From Negadavirga shengliensis (GTDB lineage: Bacteria > Bacteroidota > Bacteroidia > Cytophagales > Cyclobacteriaceae), in contig NZ_JBHSJJ010000022.1 of assembly GCF_042652345.1 (NCBI RefSeq), forward strand, positions 12,296-76,295: a DNA stretch of 64,000 bases, in the 5' to 3' direction. Numbering within the stretch: the stretch's first letter is position 1; every line of letters begins with the position of its first letter. The notes under the pieces were generated by a model that worked only from the letters and a program-made list of their open reading frames with translations, was not told the origin of the DNA and searched no databases. Positions 52,867 to 61,116 of this stretch are shown in pieces. Both the position numbers and the translations under genes were made by a program.

Positions 52867-53038
52867 CGGAGGGGGATTAAACGGGACTGGGGCCATTCCG
52901 GTGTCCCGGCATCCGCAGTGTTTAAAGCGTTTTCATGGGTTTGATGAATCAAGTCAATGGGAGTTGGACATCCATTTGCCTTGGCTGCTGTATAGGATAT
53001 GAATAGGGATTATCTGGAATCTAGCAGGCCCCTTGAAT

Positions 53039-53072
53039 TTTTCAAACCCCATCGGAAAAAAGGGGTTGAAAA
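53039..53072 (+). promoter_or_regulatory. stem-loop in the ilvD leader
   Basis: TTTTCAA-A-CCCC pairs with GGGGTTGAAAA (11 bp with one bulged A) around an 11-nt loop, 54 bp before the ilvD ATG. A-rich DNA follows. It could affect ilvD expression, but no T run or leader peptide is seen. Confidence 0.35.
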
Positions 53073-53125
53073 TATTAAAAATAAAATAAGTTAACAGCAC
53101 ACAAATTTTGAAAGCATAATAAGGC

Positions 53126-54817
53126 ATGAGAAGTGATGAAGTAAAAAAAGGGTACCAAAGGACTCCCCACAGGTCATTGTTCAGGGCAACAGGATTAAAA
53201 GACGAAGATTTTAATAAGCCTTTTATCGGTGTTGCCAACTCATTTGTAGAGATCATTCCGGGCCACTTTTTTTTGAACAAAGTATCAGAGATCATCAAAG
53301 AGGAGATCAGGGCCAACGGCTGCGTTCCCTTTGAGTTCAACACCATCGGCGTGGATGATGGGATAGCCATGGGCCATGACGGGATGCTCTATTCCCTGCC
53401 CAGCAGGGAGCTTATCGCCAGTTCGGTGGAGAGCGTGATGAACGCGCATAAACTGGATGCCATGATCGCCATCCCCAACTGTGACAAAATCGTCCCCGGG
53501 ATGATCATGGGGGCACTCAGGGTAAATGTGCCCACGGTTTTTGTCAGCGGGGGACCTATGGCCAAAGGCCATAAAAAGGATGGAACGCCCATCGATCTGG
53601 CTACGGCGTTTGAAGCGGTGGGCCAACACGAAGCCGGAAAAATGAGTGATGAAGAACTGAAGGATATAGAATGCAACGCCTGCCCCAGCGGGGGAAGCTG
53701 CTCGGGGATGTTTACGGCGAATTCCATGAACACCTTGATGGAAGCCATGGGCATCGCCCTTCCCGGCAACGGCACCATATTGGCGCAGACGCCGGAGCGG
53801 GAAGCCCTTTACCGGAAAGCGGCCAGAAGGATCTGTGAAATCGCCAAGGATGAAGCGGCAAGGGAAAAATTCAAGATGCGGAATATTTTGAATGAAAACG
53901 CGGTAAAAAACGCCTTTGCGGTGGATATGGCCATGGGGGGAAGCACCAATACGGTCCTGCACATGCTGGCCATTGCCAATGAGGCGGGCGTAAGTTTCCA
54001 GTTAAAGGACATCAACCGGATTTCCCAAAAAGTTTCCCATATAGCGAAAATATCCCCCAGTCTGAGTACGGTACATATGGAGGACATCAACCGTGCCGGT
54101 GGTGTCAATGCGGTGATGAAGGAAATGACAAAAAGAGGGGATGATGTACTGATCGACAACCTGACCATAGGCGGGGAAACCGTCCTTGAAAAAATTGCTG
54201 ACGCGGAAATCAAAGACAAGAATATCATTCATACCATCGACAATCCTTACAGCAAGGTGGGCGGGTTGGCCATCCTGTATGGCAACCTGGCCGAGGAGGG
54301 TGCGGTGATCAAGACCGCGGGCATTACCGGCGAACGCACATTTACCGGTAAGGCGGTATGTTTTGACGGGCAGCCGGAAGCCATTGCGGGCATCCTTGCC
54401 AAAAAGGTCAAAGCCGGCGATGTGGTGGTGATCCGGTATGAAGGACCAAAAGGTGGTCCCGGAATGCAGGAGATGTTGACCCCAACCAGTTTGATTATGG
54501 GGATGGGACTTGGAAGTTCTGTTGCCTTGATCACAGACGGCAGGTTCAGCGGGGCCACCAGGGGGGCATCCATCGGCCACGTATCCCCGGAAGCTGCTGA
54601 AGGCGGCATGATCGGGCTGTTGAAAGACGGTGATGAAATCCATATCGATGTGGACAAGTATATCCTCTCGGTGAATTTAAGTGACGAAGAGATTGCGAGA
54701 AGGAAAGCCGAATTTGTTCCTGTCAAAAAAGCAATAAAATCCAGGTGGCTTGGCCAATACAGGGCCTTGGTTACCAACGCAAGCAAGGGGGCTGTTTTGA
54801 AAACCGATTTGTTTTAG
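53126..54817 (+). CDS. ilvD: dihydroxy-acid dehydratase
   Basis: A 563-aa enzyme of full length that dehydrates 2,3-dihydroxyisovalerate and the isoleucine analogue. The Fe-S Cys ligands are in the family motifs: the first Cys in RSDEVK...VANSF region is not kept as Cys, the second is in IPNCDKIVPGM near residue 113, and the third in CNACPSGGSCSGMFTANSM near residue 183. GRFSGATRGASIGHVSPEAA near residue 472 forms the dihydroxyacid-binding end. Start ATG 53126. It is alone: no ilvB, ilvC, ilvE or leu genes flank it, unlike the usual ilvDBNC operon. Confidence 0.95.
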   Translation: MRSDEVKKGYQRTPHRSLFRATGLKDEDFNKPFIGVANSFVEIIPGHFFLNKVSEIIKEEIRANGCVPFEFNTIGVDDGIAMGHDGMLYSLPSRELIASSVESVMNAHKLDAMIAIPNCDKIVPGMIMGALRVNVPTVFVSGGPMAKGHKKDGTPIDLATAFEAVGQHEAGKMSDEELKDIECNACPSGGSCSGMFTANSMNTLMEAMGIALPGNGTILAQTPEREALYRKAARRICEIAKDEAAREKFKMRNILNENAVKNAFAVDMAMGGSTNTVLHMLAIANEAGVSFQLKDINRISQKVSHIAKISPSLSTVHMEDINRAGGVNAVMKEMTKRGDDVLIDNLTIGGETVLEKIADAEIKDKNIIHTIDNPYSKVGGLAILYGNLAEEGAVIKTAGITGERTFTGKAVCFDGQPEAIAGILAKKVKAGDVVVIRYEGPKGGPGMQEMLTPTSLIMGMGLGSSVALITDGRFSGATRGASIGHVSPEAAEGGMIGLLKDGDEIHIDVDKYILSVNLSDEEIARRKAEFVPVKKAIKSRWLGQYRALVTNASKGAVLKTDLF

Positions 54818-55169
54818 AACGGAGTTGGATTTAATGTAAATTCCCTTTAATATTCTTTTTATAGCTGGAATTAGTTATTTTCAGGCAGCCAGACCTGGCT
54901 TGGGCAGTATTTTCCATAGCCGTGGATTGGAATCAAAGCGACGGCAGGGGCATTCCGGATGGCCCTGCTGTCCAAAAGCTTTCAAACGTTTATCAGACCT
55001 ACGCTGGCTGGTTAAAGTGGGTTTAAATACATTTTAGGATTTTTTCAGTGATTTTATGGAAATGATAAGAGGAAATGGGGCAGATGTCACAGGCTGCAAG
55101 GTACATGCTGAAAATGCAAAGGTTACGTGGATAGAGACAGCAGATACCTGATTATGGCTAACTTGACCG
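54818..55169. other. gene-free spacer
   Basis: No gene, repeat or strong hairpin was recognised between ilvD and the truncated exonuclease-helicase gene. Confidence 0.5.
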
Positions 55170-56309
55170 ATGAACCCAATAGCCTTTATTGATACGGAAA
55201 TTGAGCCAAAGAGCGGTAAAATCCTTGACATCGGAAGTGTCAAGTGCGATGGCAGTTCTTTTCACAAAGCCTCGGTATCCGAATTTCTACAGTTTCTCAC
55301 CGGAACACATTTCATTTGCGGCCACAACCTATTTAACCACGATATAAAATATATCGGCAAAGTACTTCACGGGGTAGGAATAAGCTCAGAAAACATCATT
55401 GATACTTTATTCCTTTCTCCCCTGTTTTTTCCCAATAAGCCCTATCATGCTTTGGTAAAGGATGACAAACTCCAATCGGAAGACATCAACAATCCTTTAA
55501 ACGATGCGATCAAATCCAGGGATTTATTCCACGACGAGGTTGCTGCTTTCAAGCAAATTGACGAATCCCTCAAACAGATTTTCTATTTGCTTCTAAAGGA
55601 CAAGAAGGAGTTCCGTTCCTTTTTCCGTTATGTCCAATTCAGTAGCTCAGATACCGATACAGAAAAACTCATCCGTCAGGTATTCAAAAACAAGATTTGT
55701 GAACATGTAGACCTGAAAAAAGTAGTCGCTGAAAATGCGATTGAACTTGCCTATTGCCTTGCCCTTATTAACGCCACTAACCGCTATTCCATCACGCCCC
55801 GCTGGGTGCTGAAAAACTATCCGGAAGTGGAGCGGATCATGTTCCGGTTGAGAAATACCCCTTGTGTCAGCGGCTGTATGTATTGCAACGAAGCATTGGA
55901 CATGTACAAGGGGTTAAAGAGGTTTTTCGGATTTGATTCTTTCAGAACCTATGGTGGGGAACCACTGCAAGCCGAGGCGGTGAAAGCGGCGATTGACAAC
56001 AAATCGATACTCGCGGTTTTTCCAACCGGTGGAGGGAAATCAGTAACCTTCCAGGTTCCTGCGTTGATGAGCGGAGAAAGTGCTAAAGGACTAACGGTTG
56101 TAATTTCCCCCCTGCAATCGCTGATGAAGGACCAGGTGGACAACCTTGAGAAGGTGGGTATAACTGATGCGGTTACCATCAACGGTTTGTTGGATCCTAT
56201 TGAGCGGGGAGAATCCTTTGAAAGGGTTCCGGGATTTTTGGTTCAACCCCTCCGGGGTTGGGGGCTTTGTGGATTTTCCTGGCCGCCGGGTTTCACCCGG
56301 GGTTACTGA
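55170..56309 (+). pseudogene. truncated exonuclease-RecQ fusion helicase
   Basis: The open frame is 379 codons. Residues 1-190 are a DEDDh (RNase T/DnaQ-like) exonuclease: Asp8 and Glu10 in AFIDTEIEP, GHNLFNHDIKY near 70, and a later His/Asp block (HALVKDDKL). A RecQ-like part starts near 250 with FFGFDSFRTYGGEPLQAEAV, Walker A PTGGGKS at about 285-291 and VISPLQSLMKDQVDNL. Motifs II-VI, including DEAH, are all missing. After residue 352 the frame enters repeat R1, which supplies the last 27 residues and the stop. Full-length relatives are far longer. It is a broken gene; exonuclease activity may survive. Confidence 0.85.
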
Positions 56310-56336
56310 ATGTTTCACCCCTTCGGGGTGGGGAGA
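56225..56336 (+). repeat. three-hairpin repeat R1, copy 1
   Basis: It starts with GGTTCCGGGATT (56225-56236). Hairpins: CAACCCC/GGGGTTG (56244-56260), CCGGGT/ACCCGG (56286-56300) and CACCCC/GGGGTG (56316-56330), each with a 3-nt loop. It sits exactly at the break in the exonuclease-RecQ gene. Confidence 0.85.
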
Positions 56337-56370
56337 TTGACCATAGAATGTAAGTTCTGCTCTGAGGTTT

Positions 56371-56412
56371 CTGAACTCAATGTTTTATCCCTTCGGGGTG
56401 GGGGAGAGATCA
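56371..56412 (+). repeat. partial R1 copy (third hairpin only)
   Basis: AATGTTTTATCCCTTCGGGG and GGGGGAGAGAT match the right end of R1. The hairpin keeps pairing through two wobble pairs. Confidence 0.65.
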
Positions 56413-56585
56413 TTATAGGAACTGGTCTCGGATGTTTTTTAGGCGTTTATAAAATAAAACCCAGTAGGATGCTGAACCAAGCTTTTATTTTATTTTGATT
56501 TTTTGGATAAAAAATAGACCGCCCCATCATGCTTACAACAACACATCTAAAACTCTAAATATTTCCTGTTTGGGAAACTTTTCTT

Positions 56586-56593
56586 TATCTTTG
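56586..56593 (+). promoter_or_regulatory. candidate -7 box of toxin-antitoxin operon (TATCTTTG)
   Basis: An exact TAnnTTTG match 16 bp before the toxin ATG. TTTG at 56569 lies 13 bp upstream, shorter than the usual spacer. Confidence 0.5.
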
Positions 56594-56609
56594 TAACAAA
56601 TAAGCACCA

Positions 56610-56963
56610 ATGAAGATTAACTTTGATGTCATTTTTTTATCTGAGGCTCAAGATTTTATGGATAATCTTGATGAAAAGGCCAGAAAAAAGGTGTTCTACA
56701 ATATAAGAAAAGCGCAGTATATAAACGACGCCGAGCTGTTCAAAAAATTAAATGAGAACATTTGGGAATTTCGGACATTATATAATACAAAATCTTATCG
56801 GTTATTTGCGTTTTGGGATAAATCAGATGGTAATGAGACGGTGGTGATTTCAACACATGGGATTTTGAAGAAAACACAAAAAACGCCAAGCAAAGAAATC
56901 AATAAAGCGGAGAAATTAAGAGATGAATACTTTACAAATAAGGCAGATGAAAAAGGAAAATAA
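56610..56963 (+). CDS. RelE/ParE-superfamily (phage Gp49/HigB-like) toxin
   Basis: A 117-aa toxin of the Gp49-like type. The fold blocks are VIFLSEAQDFMDNLDEKARKK at residues 8-28, LNENIWEFRTLYNTKSYRLFAFWD near 47-70, and HGILKKTQKTPSKEINKAEK near 84-103. Members cut mRNA on the ribosome or bind gyrase; this type is mostly ribosome-dependent RNase (family knowledge). The basic Lys-rich C-terminal half is typical. It precedes its antitoxin by one base, toxin first, as in HigBA pairs. The region is AT-rich against its neighbours, suggesting transfer. Confidence 0.88.
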   Translation: MKINFDVIFLSEAQDFMDNLDEKARKKVFYNIRKAQYINDAELFKKLNENIWEFRTLYNTKSYRLFAFWDKSDGNETVVISTHGILKKTQKTPSKEINKAEKLRDEYFTNKADEKGK

Positions 56964-56964
56964 A

Positions 56965-57288
56965 ATGAAAACAATAAGCCTTGACGAAATGTTGGACAAG
57001 CACATTGGGGAGATCGGTACTCCCGAACGTGATGCTTTCGAATTCGAGTTAAGGATTGATTTACTGGGTCATGCCATTAAGCAAGCCAGAAAAGATCGTC
57101 ACTTGACCCAAGAACAATTGGGGAAATTGGTTGGTGTTCAAAAAGCGCAGATTTCAAAAATTGAGAATAGTGTTAAAAATGCGCGACTCGACACAATAAT
57201 GAAGATCTTTAAGGCTTTAGGAGCAAAGGTTAATTTTAATGTGGAACTGAACAATCAGGATGTAGCATATAAAGAAGGCATCGTTTAA
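56965..57288 (+). CDS. XRE-family antitoxin
   Basis: A 107-aa antitoxin. The N-terminal helix region (LDEMLDKHIGEIGTPERDAF) precedes a Cro/C1 HTH at residues 40-90: IKQARKDRHLTQEQLGKLVG, QKAQISKIENSVKNARLDTI, then MKIFKALGAKVNFNVEL. It neutralises the toxin encoded just upstream and represses the pair. The ATG at 56965 leaves one base after the toxin stop; an earlier in-frame ATG at 56947 would overlap the toxin gene and is possible. Confidence 0.88.
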   Translation: MKTISLDEMLDKHIGEIGTPERDAFEFELRIDLLGHAIKQARKDRHLTQEQLGKLVGVQKAQISKIENSVKNARLDTIMKIFKALGAKVNFNVELNNQDVAYKEGIV

Positions 57289-57404
57289 TCCAGCATAGGG
57301 CTCGCGGGGGGACGAACAAGGCCATAAAAGCGGGCTCCAAAACAGCCTGTAACACGACAGCTTCTTAATTCCGAGGAGGATTATCTCCTGGCGGCTCGGA
57401 TCGG

Positions 57405-57505
57405 GGGTTCAACCCCTTCAGGGTTGGGTGTCTTTGTGGACTTTCCTGGCCTCCGGGTTTCACCCGGGGTTACTGAGTGTTTCACCCCTTCGGGGTGGGG
57501 AGATC
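57405..57505 (+). repeat. three-hairpin repeat R1, copy 2
   Basis: The hairpins are at 57410-57426 (CAACCC/GGGTTG, inner C-A mismatch), 57453-57467 and 57483-57497. The left end before GGTTCAACCCC is unlike copies 1 and 3, so this copy is shorter there. Confidence 0.85.
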
Positions 57506-57544
57506 TTCCGAACGAACCCGATTCCGGTCAGGGCGGGAGGGGAT

Positions 57545-57640
57545 GAAGCAATCCGTTCGTCTTTTGGTACCCGTTATAAGATCGCTTCGTCTCGGGTAAG
57601 GTTTTCGTCAATTACACCGATGGGTTGCCCCTTCTCGCGA
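57545..57640 (+). repeat. dispersed repeat R2, copy 2
   Basis: GAAGCAATC (57545-57553) faces GATCGCTTC (57580-57588) as an inverted repeat. The shared GTCAATTACACCGATGGG and CTTCTCGCGA follow to 57640. Confidence 0.7.
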
Positions 57641-57672
57641 TTGCGCGTCATTGCGATCCGCCCGTGGCGGAG

Positions 57673-57770
57673 AAGCAATCCCTTAGGTATACGCTCCCGT
57701 CAAGGGATCGCTTCGTCGCGGGTAACGTCTCAGTCAATTACACCGAAAGGTTGCCGCTTCTCGCGATGAC
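57673..57770 (+). repeat. dispersed repeat R2, copy 3
   Basis: AAGCAATCCCTT (57673-57684) pairs with AAGGGATCGCTT (57702-57713) with one mismatch. CGTCGCGGGTAACGTCTC, GTCAATTACACCGAAAGG and CCGCTTCTCGCGATGAC follow. The rest of the spacer up to 58203 holds no gene. Confidence 0.75.
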
Positions 57771-58203
57771 GCTTACCTGTCACTTAACATTTAGAAAATG
57801 CACCAAGGCAACCTTCAAGGAATCTCTTCTTAATTTCTATCGGGGTGGATTAGGTTTTGGCAGCTTGGTATAAAGGGGATCATCAACGCATAATAGCTAT
57901 CCCACATCTTTGGAGGGGTTGAACCTTACCTGTCTCAAAAGCCGGAAATGAGAGGTCATATCGCCGTTATGGTATGAATTAACGGGAGGAAAAAGTACTT
58001 TTCCAAAAAAGCAGGGCGCCATTTTAATATGTGAGGCAAACAGAAACCATATGGCGTTATTTTAACCGGTTTCCCTGACTTTTTTGACTATATGGCCAGG
58101 TTTTTTCTTAACTTAATGGCACTGGGGGTGGGATTCCCTCTGCCTGACCCGATTATGGGCAATGCTGCGACCACCAGGCAACACTCCGACAGACCGGCAA
58201 AAA

Positions 58204-58812
58204 ATGAACGAAGACAAGATTATACAAACCCAAATTGAACCTTTGTTGGATTACTTCCAAAACCTAATTCCCCTTAACAAGGAAGAAAAGCAATTGGTAT
58301 TTGACCTGTTCAAACCAAGGCTGTACCGAAAGCGACAATATGTGCTGCAGGCAGGCGATGTATGCAACCAGTTCAATTTTATAGTCCGGGGATGCCTGCG
58401 CATGTACAAAGTAGATGACAAAGGGAATACCCATATTTTACAATTTGCTTCCGAAAATCGGTGGTTGAGCAATATTGGCAGTTTTCACGAACGAAAACCC
58501 TCTGAACTCAATATTGATGCTTTGGAAGACACCATGGTATTGCAAATTAGCCACGAAAATTTACTGTCTCTTTATACCCAGGCTCCCAAGTTCGACCGTA
58601 TTTTCAGGGTACTGATTGAAAACAGTTTTGTTTCGCTCCAGAAGCGATTATTACAAAACATTAGTTCTTCTGCTGAAGAGAGGTATTTGTCATTTATAGA
58701 AAGTTATTCGCATCTCGCCAACCGGCTTCCACAAACACAAATCGCTTCATTTTTAGGCATTACACCCGAGTTTTTAAGCCGTTTAAGAAACAAGCAAGCC
58801 AAAAAATCTTAA
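58204..58812 (+). CDS. Crp/Fnr-family transcription regulator
   Basis: A 202-aa regulator. Residues 20-130 form a cyclic-nucleotide-binding-like jelly roll (RQYVLQAGDVCNQFNFIVRG near 43-62), followed by a dimer helix and a short C-terminal HTH (LPQTQIASFLGITPEFLSRL). The phosphate-binding cassette of cAMP-binding CRP (GE-x3-...-R-A) is absent, so it probably does not bind cAMP. ATG 58204 fits the family; an upstream GTG/TTG would add an unrelated leader. The oxidoreductase gene 102 bp downstream may be its target, as is often seen for this subfamily in Bacteroidota. Confidence 0.85.
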   Translation: MNEDKIIQTQIEPLLDYFQNLIPLNKEEKQLVFDLFKPRLYRKRQYVLQAGDVCNQFNFIVRGCLRMYKVDDKGNTHILQFASENRWLSNIGSFHERKPSELNIDALEDTMVLQISHENLLSLYTQAPKFDRIFRVLIENSFVSLQKRLLQNISSSAEERYLSFIESYSHLANRLPQTQIASFLGITPEFLSRLRNKQAKKS

Positions 58813-58914
58813 ACTACATCAATACTATTTCTTGACCCAGTTCATTGGAGTGGGAGCTCTTTGCAACGCAACTTTGCACAATCAATTTATTGTTAAACTT
58901 TGAAAAGAAATAGT

Positions 58915-59565
58915 ATGTCAACAACATCAAAAGTAGCCATCATTGGCTTAGGAAATATCGGGAAAACGTTAGCCCAAAACTTCGTCAAAGGGAATCGGCC
59001 AGTCATTATTGCAAGCCGAAAGTTGGAAGATGCAAAAGCATTGGCACAGGAATTAGGAACACTGGCAACAGCGACCGAAAAAGGTGAAGCCATTAGGAAT
59101 GCAGATATTATTGTGTTGTCAGTTTGGTTCAACACCATCCAGGAATTGTTCGAACAATATAGTACCGAACTACAAGGGAAAATAATCATTGACCCATCGA
59201 ATCCAATTGCCCCGGATGAAAGCGGTGGTTTCAAAAAAATCATTGGTGAAAAAGAATCCGCTGGACAGCTTAATGCTGCTATCCTACCAAAGGGAGCAAA
59301 ACTGGTCAAAGCATTCGGTACCTTAGGTGCAGCTTCATTAGCAAGTGCAGCTTTTCAATCGCCAAAAAAATCAGTTTTATTTTATGCTACAAGCGACACA
59401 ACTGTAGATAAGGATGTAGAGCAATTAATAAATGACAATGGCTTTGATGCAGTAAAGGTGGGTGGTTTGGAACAATCTATCCGTATTGAAGTATTTGGGG
59501 ATTTACACGAATTCGGTGCGTTAGGTAGGGTTGTTACGAAAACTGAGGCAGTTGCTAAATTGTAA
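58915..59565 (+). CDS. NAD(P)-binding oxidoreductase, F420-dependent NADP reductase-like
   Basis: A 216-aa Rossmann protein. The dinucleotide motif is AIIGLGNIGKTLA near residue 10, with a basic patch (ASRK) after the second strand that suggests NADP. DIIVLSVWFN near residue 66 and IIDPSNPIAPDESG near residue 97 match the F420-dependent NADP reductase (FNO-like) pattern. Bacteroidota generally do not make F420, so the hydride partner is probably not F420 (inference). It follows the Crp-type gene and precedes a secreted protein by 36 bp. Confidence 0.82.
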   Translation: MSTTSKVAIIGLGNIGKTLAQNFVKGNRPVIIASRKLEDAKALAQELGTLATATEKGEAIRNADIIVLSVWFNTIQELFEQYSTELQGKIIIDPSNPIAPDESGGFKKIIGEKESAGQLNAAILPKGAKLVKAFGTLGAASLASAAFQSPKKSVLFYATSDTTVDKDVEQLINDNGFDAVKVGGLEQSIRIEVFGDLHEFGALGRVVTKTEAVAKL

Positions 59566-59601
59566 GAACATATAAATGATTAACTTAAAAGAATTGAAAC
59601 A

Positions 59602-60375
59602 ATGAAGATACTTAAATTATTCACATACTTAAGTTTGATTTTCGGGCTTTACACTGTCGGTAAAGCTCAGAGTTCTGAAGATTGGCAGACTTTGAGACTA
59701 GGCAAACAAACCTTTGAGCTTCATAACGTCACTGGTGAGATTGTCAAATTTCAGGGCAAAAAAGTATTGAAAATTGAGCGCGATTTAGCGGCACTTCCAT
59801 TCGATGCCAATCGGTTGGAAGAAACTGTTGACGAACCCCACTATGCCCGTTTTCTGGACTTAGATGACTTTGAAAACGGAACGATAGAAGTAAAAATGTA
59901 TAGCAAACTTCAGGATCCTTTGCCCTATCCCCCAGCGGCAGGCTTTATCGGAGTATATTTTAGAATAAAAGAAGACGATTCCGCCTTTGAATCTATTTAT
60001 TTGCGGCCCAAAGTGGGAAGAATAAACAACCAATACGCCAGAAATCATGCAGTTCAATATTTTTCATATCCTGATTACAAATTTCAAACTTTAAGGGATA
60101 ATTTCCCAGCAGGTACATATGAAGGTTCTGCCCCTGTAGCACTGGACGAGTGGATTACAATGCGGATTGAGGTTAATGGAGCATCAGCAGAAATGTTTGT
60201 GAATGACTTGAAATATTCCTCTTTTGTAGTGGACAAAATGTTAGGCAAAACCAAAATGGGATTTGTCGGATTATATGTCGATATAGGAACCATCGGTTAT
60301 TTCAGGGATTTGAAAGTTACCAAACGGGCCTTAAAGGTTAAACAGGAAGCCGGTGGGAAGATAGATGCTATTTAA
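59602..60375 (+). CDS. secreted LamG/3-keto-disaccharide-hydrolase-like protein
   Basis: A 257-aa protein with a signal peptide ending at KAQ (residue 22). The mature part is rich in strands and has the jelly-roll signs of the concanavalin A-like/DUF1080 group: YARFLDLDDFENGTIEVKMY, a middle AAGFIGVYFRI, ITMRIEVNGASAEMFVNDL and KMGFVGLYVDIGTIGYFRDL. It may bind or cleave a glycan outside the cytoplasm; no catalytic residue is certain. It follows the F420-reductase-like gene by 36 bp and is probably in the same operon. Confidence 0.7.
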   Translation: MKILKLFTYLSLIFGLYTVGKAQSSEDWQTLRLGKQTFELHNVTGEIVKFQGKKVLKIERDLAALPFDANRLEETVDEPHYARFLDLDDFENGTIEVKMYSKLQDPLPYPPAAGFIGVYFRIKEDDSAFESIYLRPKVGRINNQYARNHAVQYFSYPDYKFQTLRDNFPAGTYEGSAPVALDEWITMRIEVNGASAEMFVNDLKYSSFVVDKMLGKTKMGFVGLYVDIGTIGYFRDLKVTKRALKVKQEAGGKIDAI

Positions 60376-60500
60376 TGGCTTTTCTTTCCTAATTTCATCC
60401 CGGTTCTTTTCTTCTTAGGTATAAAATATCAAATGGACTCCAACTGAATCATCGGGAAAGGATGACCCTGAGCAATTTGGATTCAGCTGTATAGTCAAGA

Positions 60501-60592
60501 CGAAGCAGCCCCTTCCGTTATGGGACCGCTTCATCGCGGGCAAGGTTTCCGTTAATTAAACCGAAAGGTTGCCGCTCTTCTCGGTGACGGGG
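60501..60592 (+). repeat. dispersed repeat R2, copy 4
   Basis: GAAGCAGCCCC faces GGGACCGCTTC as an imperfect inverted repeat, then CATCGCGGGCAAGGT, GTTAATTAAACCGAAAGG and TTGCCGCT as in the other copies. Confidence 0.7.
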
Positions 60593-60651
60593 TATATGTG
60601 CCCGGGATAGGAGGTATTGATGATCTCGTGACGGGAGGAGTATCCTTCAAT

Positions 60652-60765
60652 GGTTCCGGGATTGTTGGTTCAACCCTTTCAGGGTTGGGGCTTTTGTGGA
60701 CTTTCCTGGCCGCCGGGTTTCACCCGGGGTTACTGAATGTTTCACCCCTTCGGGGTGGGGGAAAT
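60652..60765 (+). repeat. three-hairpin repeat R1, copy 3
   Basis: It starts with the same GGTTCCGGGATT as copy 1. Hairpins: CAACCCT/AGGGTTG (60671-60687), CCGGGT/ACCCGG (60713-60727) and CACCCC/GGGGTG (60743-60757). The closing pair of hairpin 1 is T-A here and C-G in copy 1, a compensatory change. Confidence 0.85.
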
Positions 60766-60840
60766 CTTGATAGGGAACCCGACCGGAGGGAGGGTTAAAA
60801 AAACCTGGCAATGCAAATGCCTCTGTCTGTTTGAGAAGAT

Positions 60841-60875
60841 AAAAAAACACCCCTGCCTTAGCAGACAAGGGTGTT
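60841..60875 (-). terminator. terminator of the DUF5675 cassette
   Basis: AACACCC (60846-60852) pairs with GGGTGTT (60869-60875), with an inner CTGC/GCAG stem. On the minus strand a T run follows. It lies 20 bp past the last gene of the cassette. Confidence 0.8.
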
Positions 60876-60894
60876 GGGTTGAAATGAACCGGTA

Positions 60895-61116
60895 TCAGGT
60901 TCGCTTTTCCAGTTGAAGTCGAAGGGCGTTTAGTTCCTTTGACATGGCTTTGATCGCCCCTTCCAACAATTGGTATTTTGTTTGCACGTCCCGGAAATCC
61001 TTCTGCATGGATCTGAAATCCTGTACCATGAATTTGAGGAGGTAGGCTATGGTGGACAGGAGAAAGGAAATTACTCCTCCCGCACCGATTATGAATTCGC
61101 TACTTTCAAATTCCAT
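60895..61116 (-). CDS. small membrane protein with coiled coil
   Basis: A 73-aa protein: a short acidic start, one hydrophobic helix (residues 9-31, IGAGGVISFLLSTIAYLLKFM), then a charged heptad-like coil (DFRSMQKDFRDVQ, LEGAIKAMSKELNALRLQLE). This layout recalls holin-accessory or phage-tail chaperone proteins, but no family is certain. Its start lies 28 bp inside the end of the DUF5675 gene, so it depends on translation of that gene. Confidence 0.65.
   Translation of the reverse strand: MEFESSEFIIGAGGVISFLLSTIAYLLKFMVQDFRSMQKDFRDVQTKYQLLEGAIKAMSKELNALRLQLEKRT

Noticed and set aside
56240..56262. GGTTCAACCCC, which resembles a tRNA T-loop
   Set aside because: It is part of the R1 hairpin in all copies; there is no acceptor, D or anticodon arm around it.
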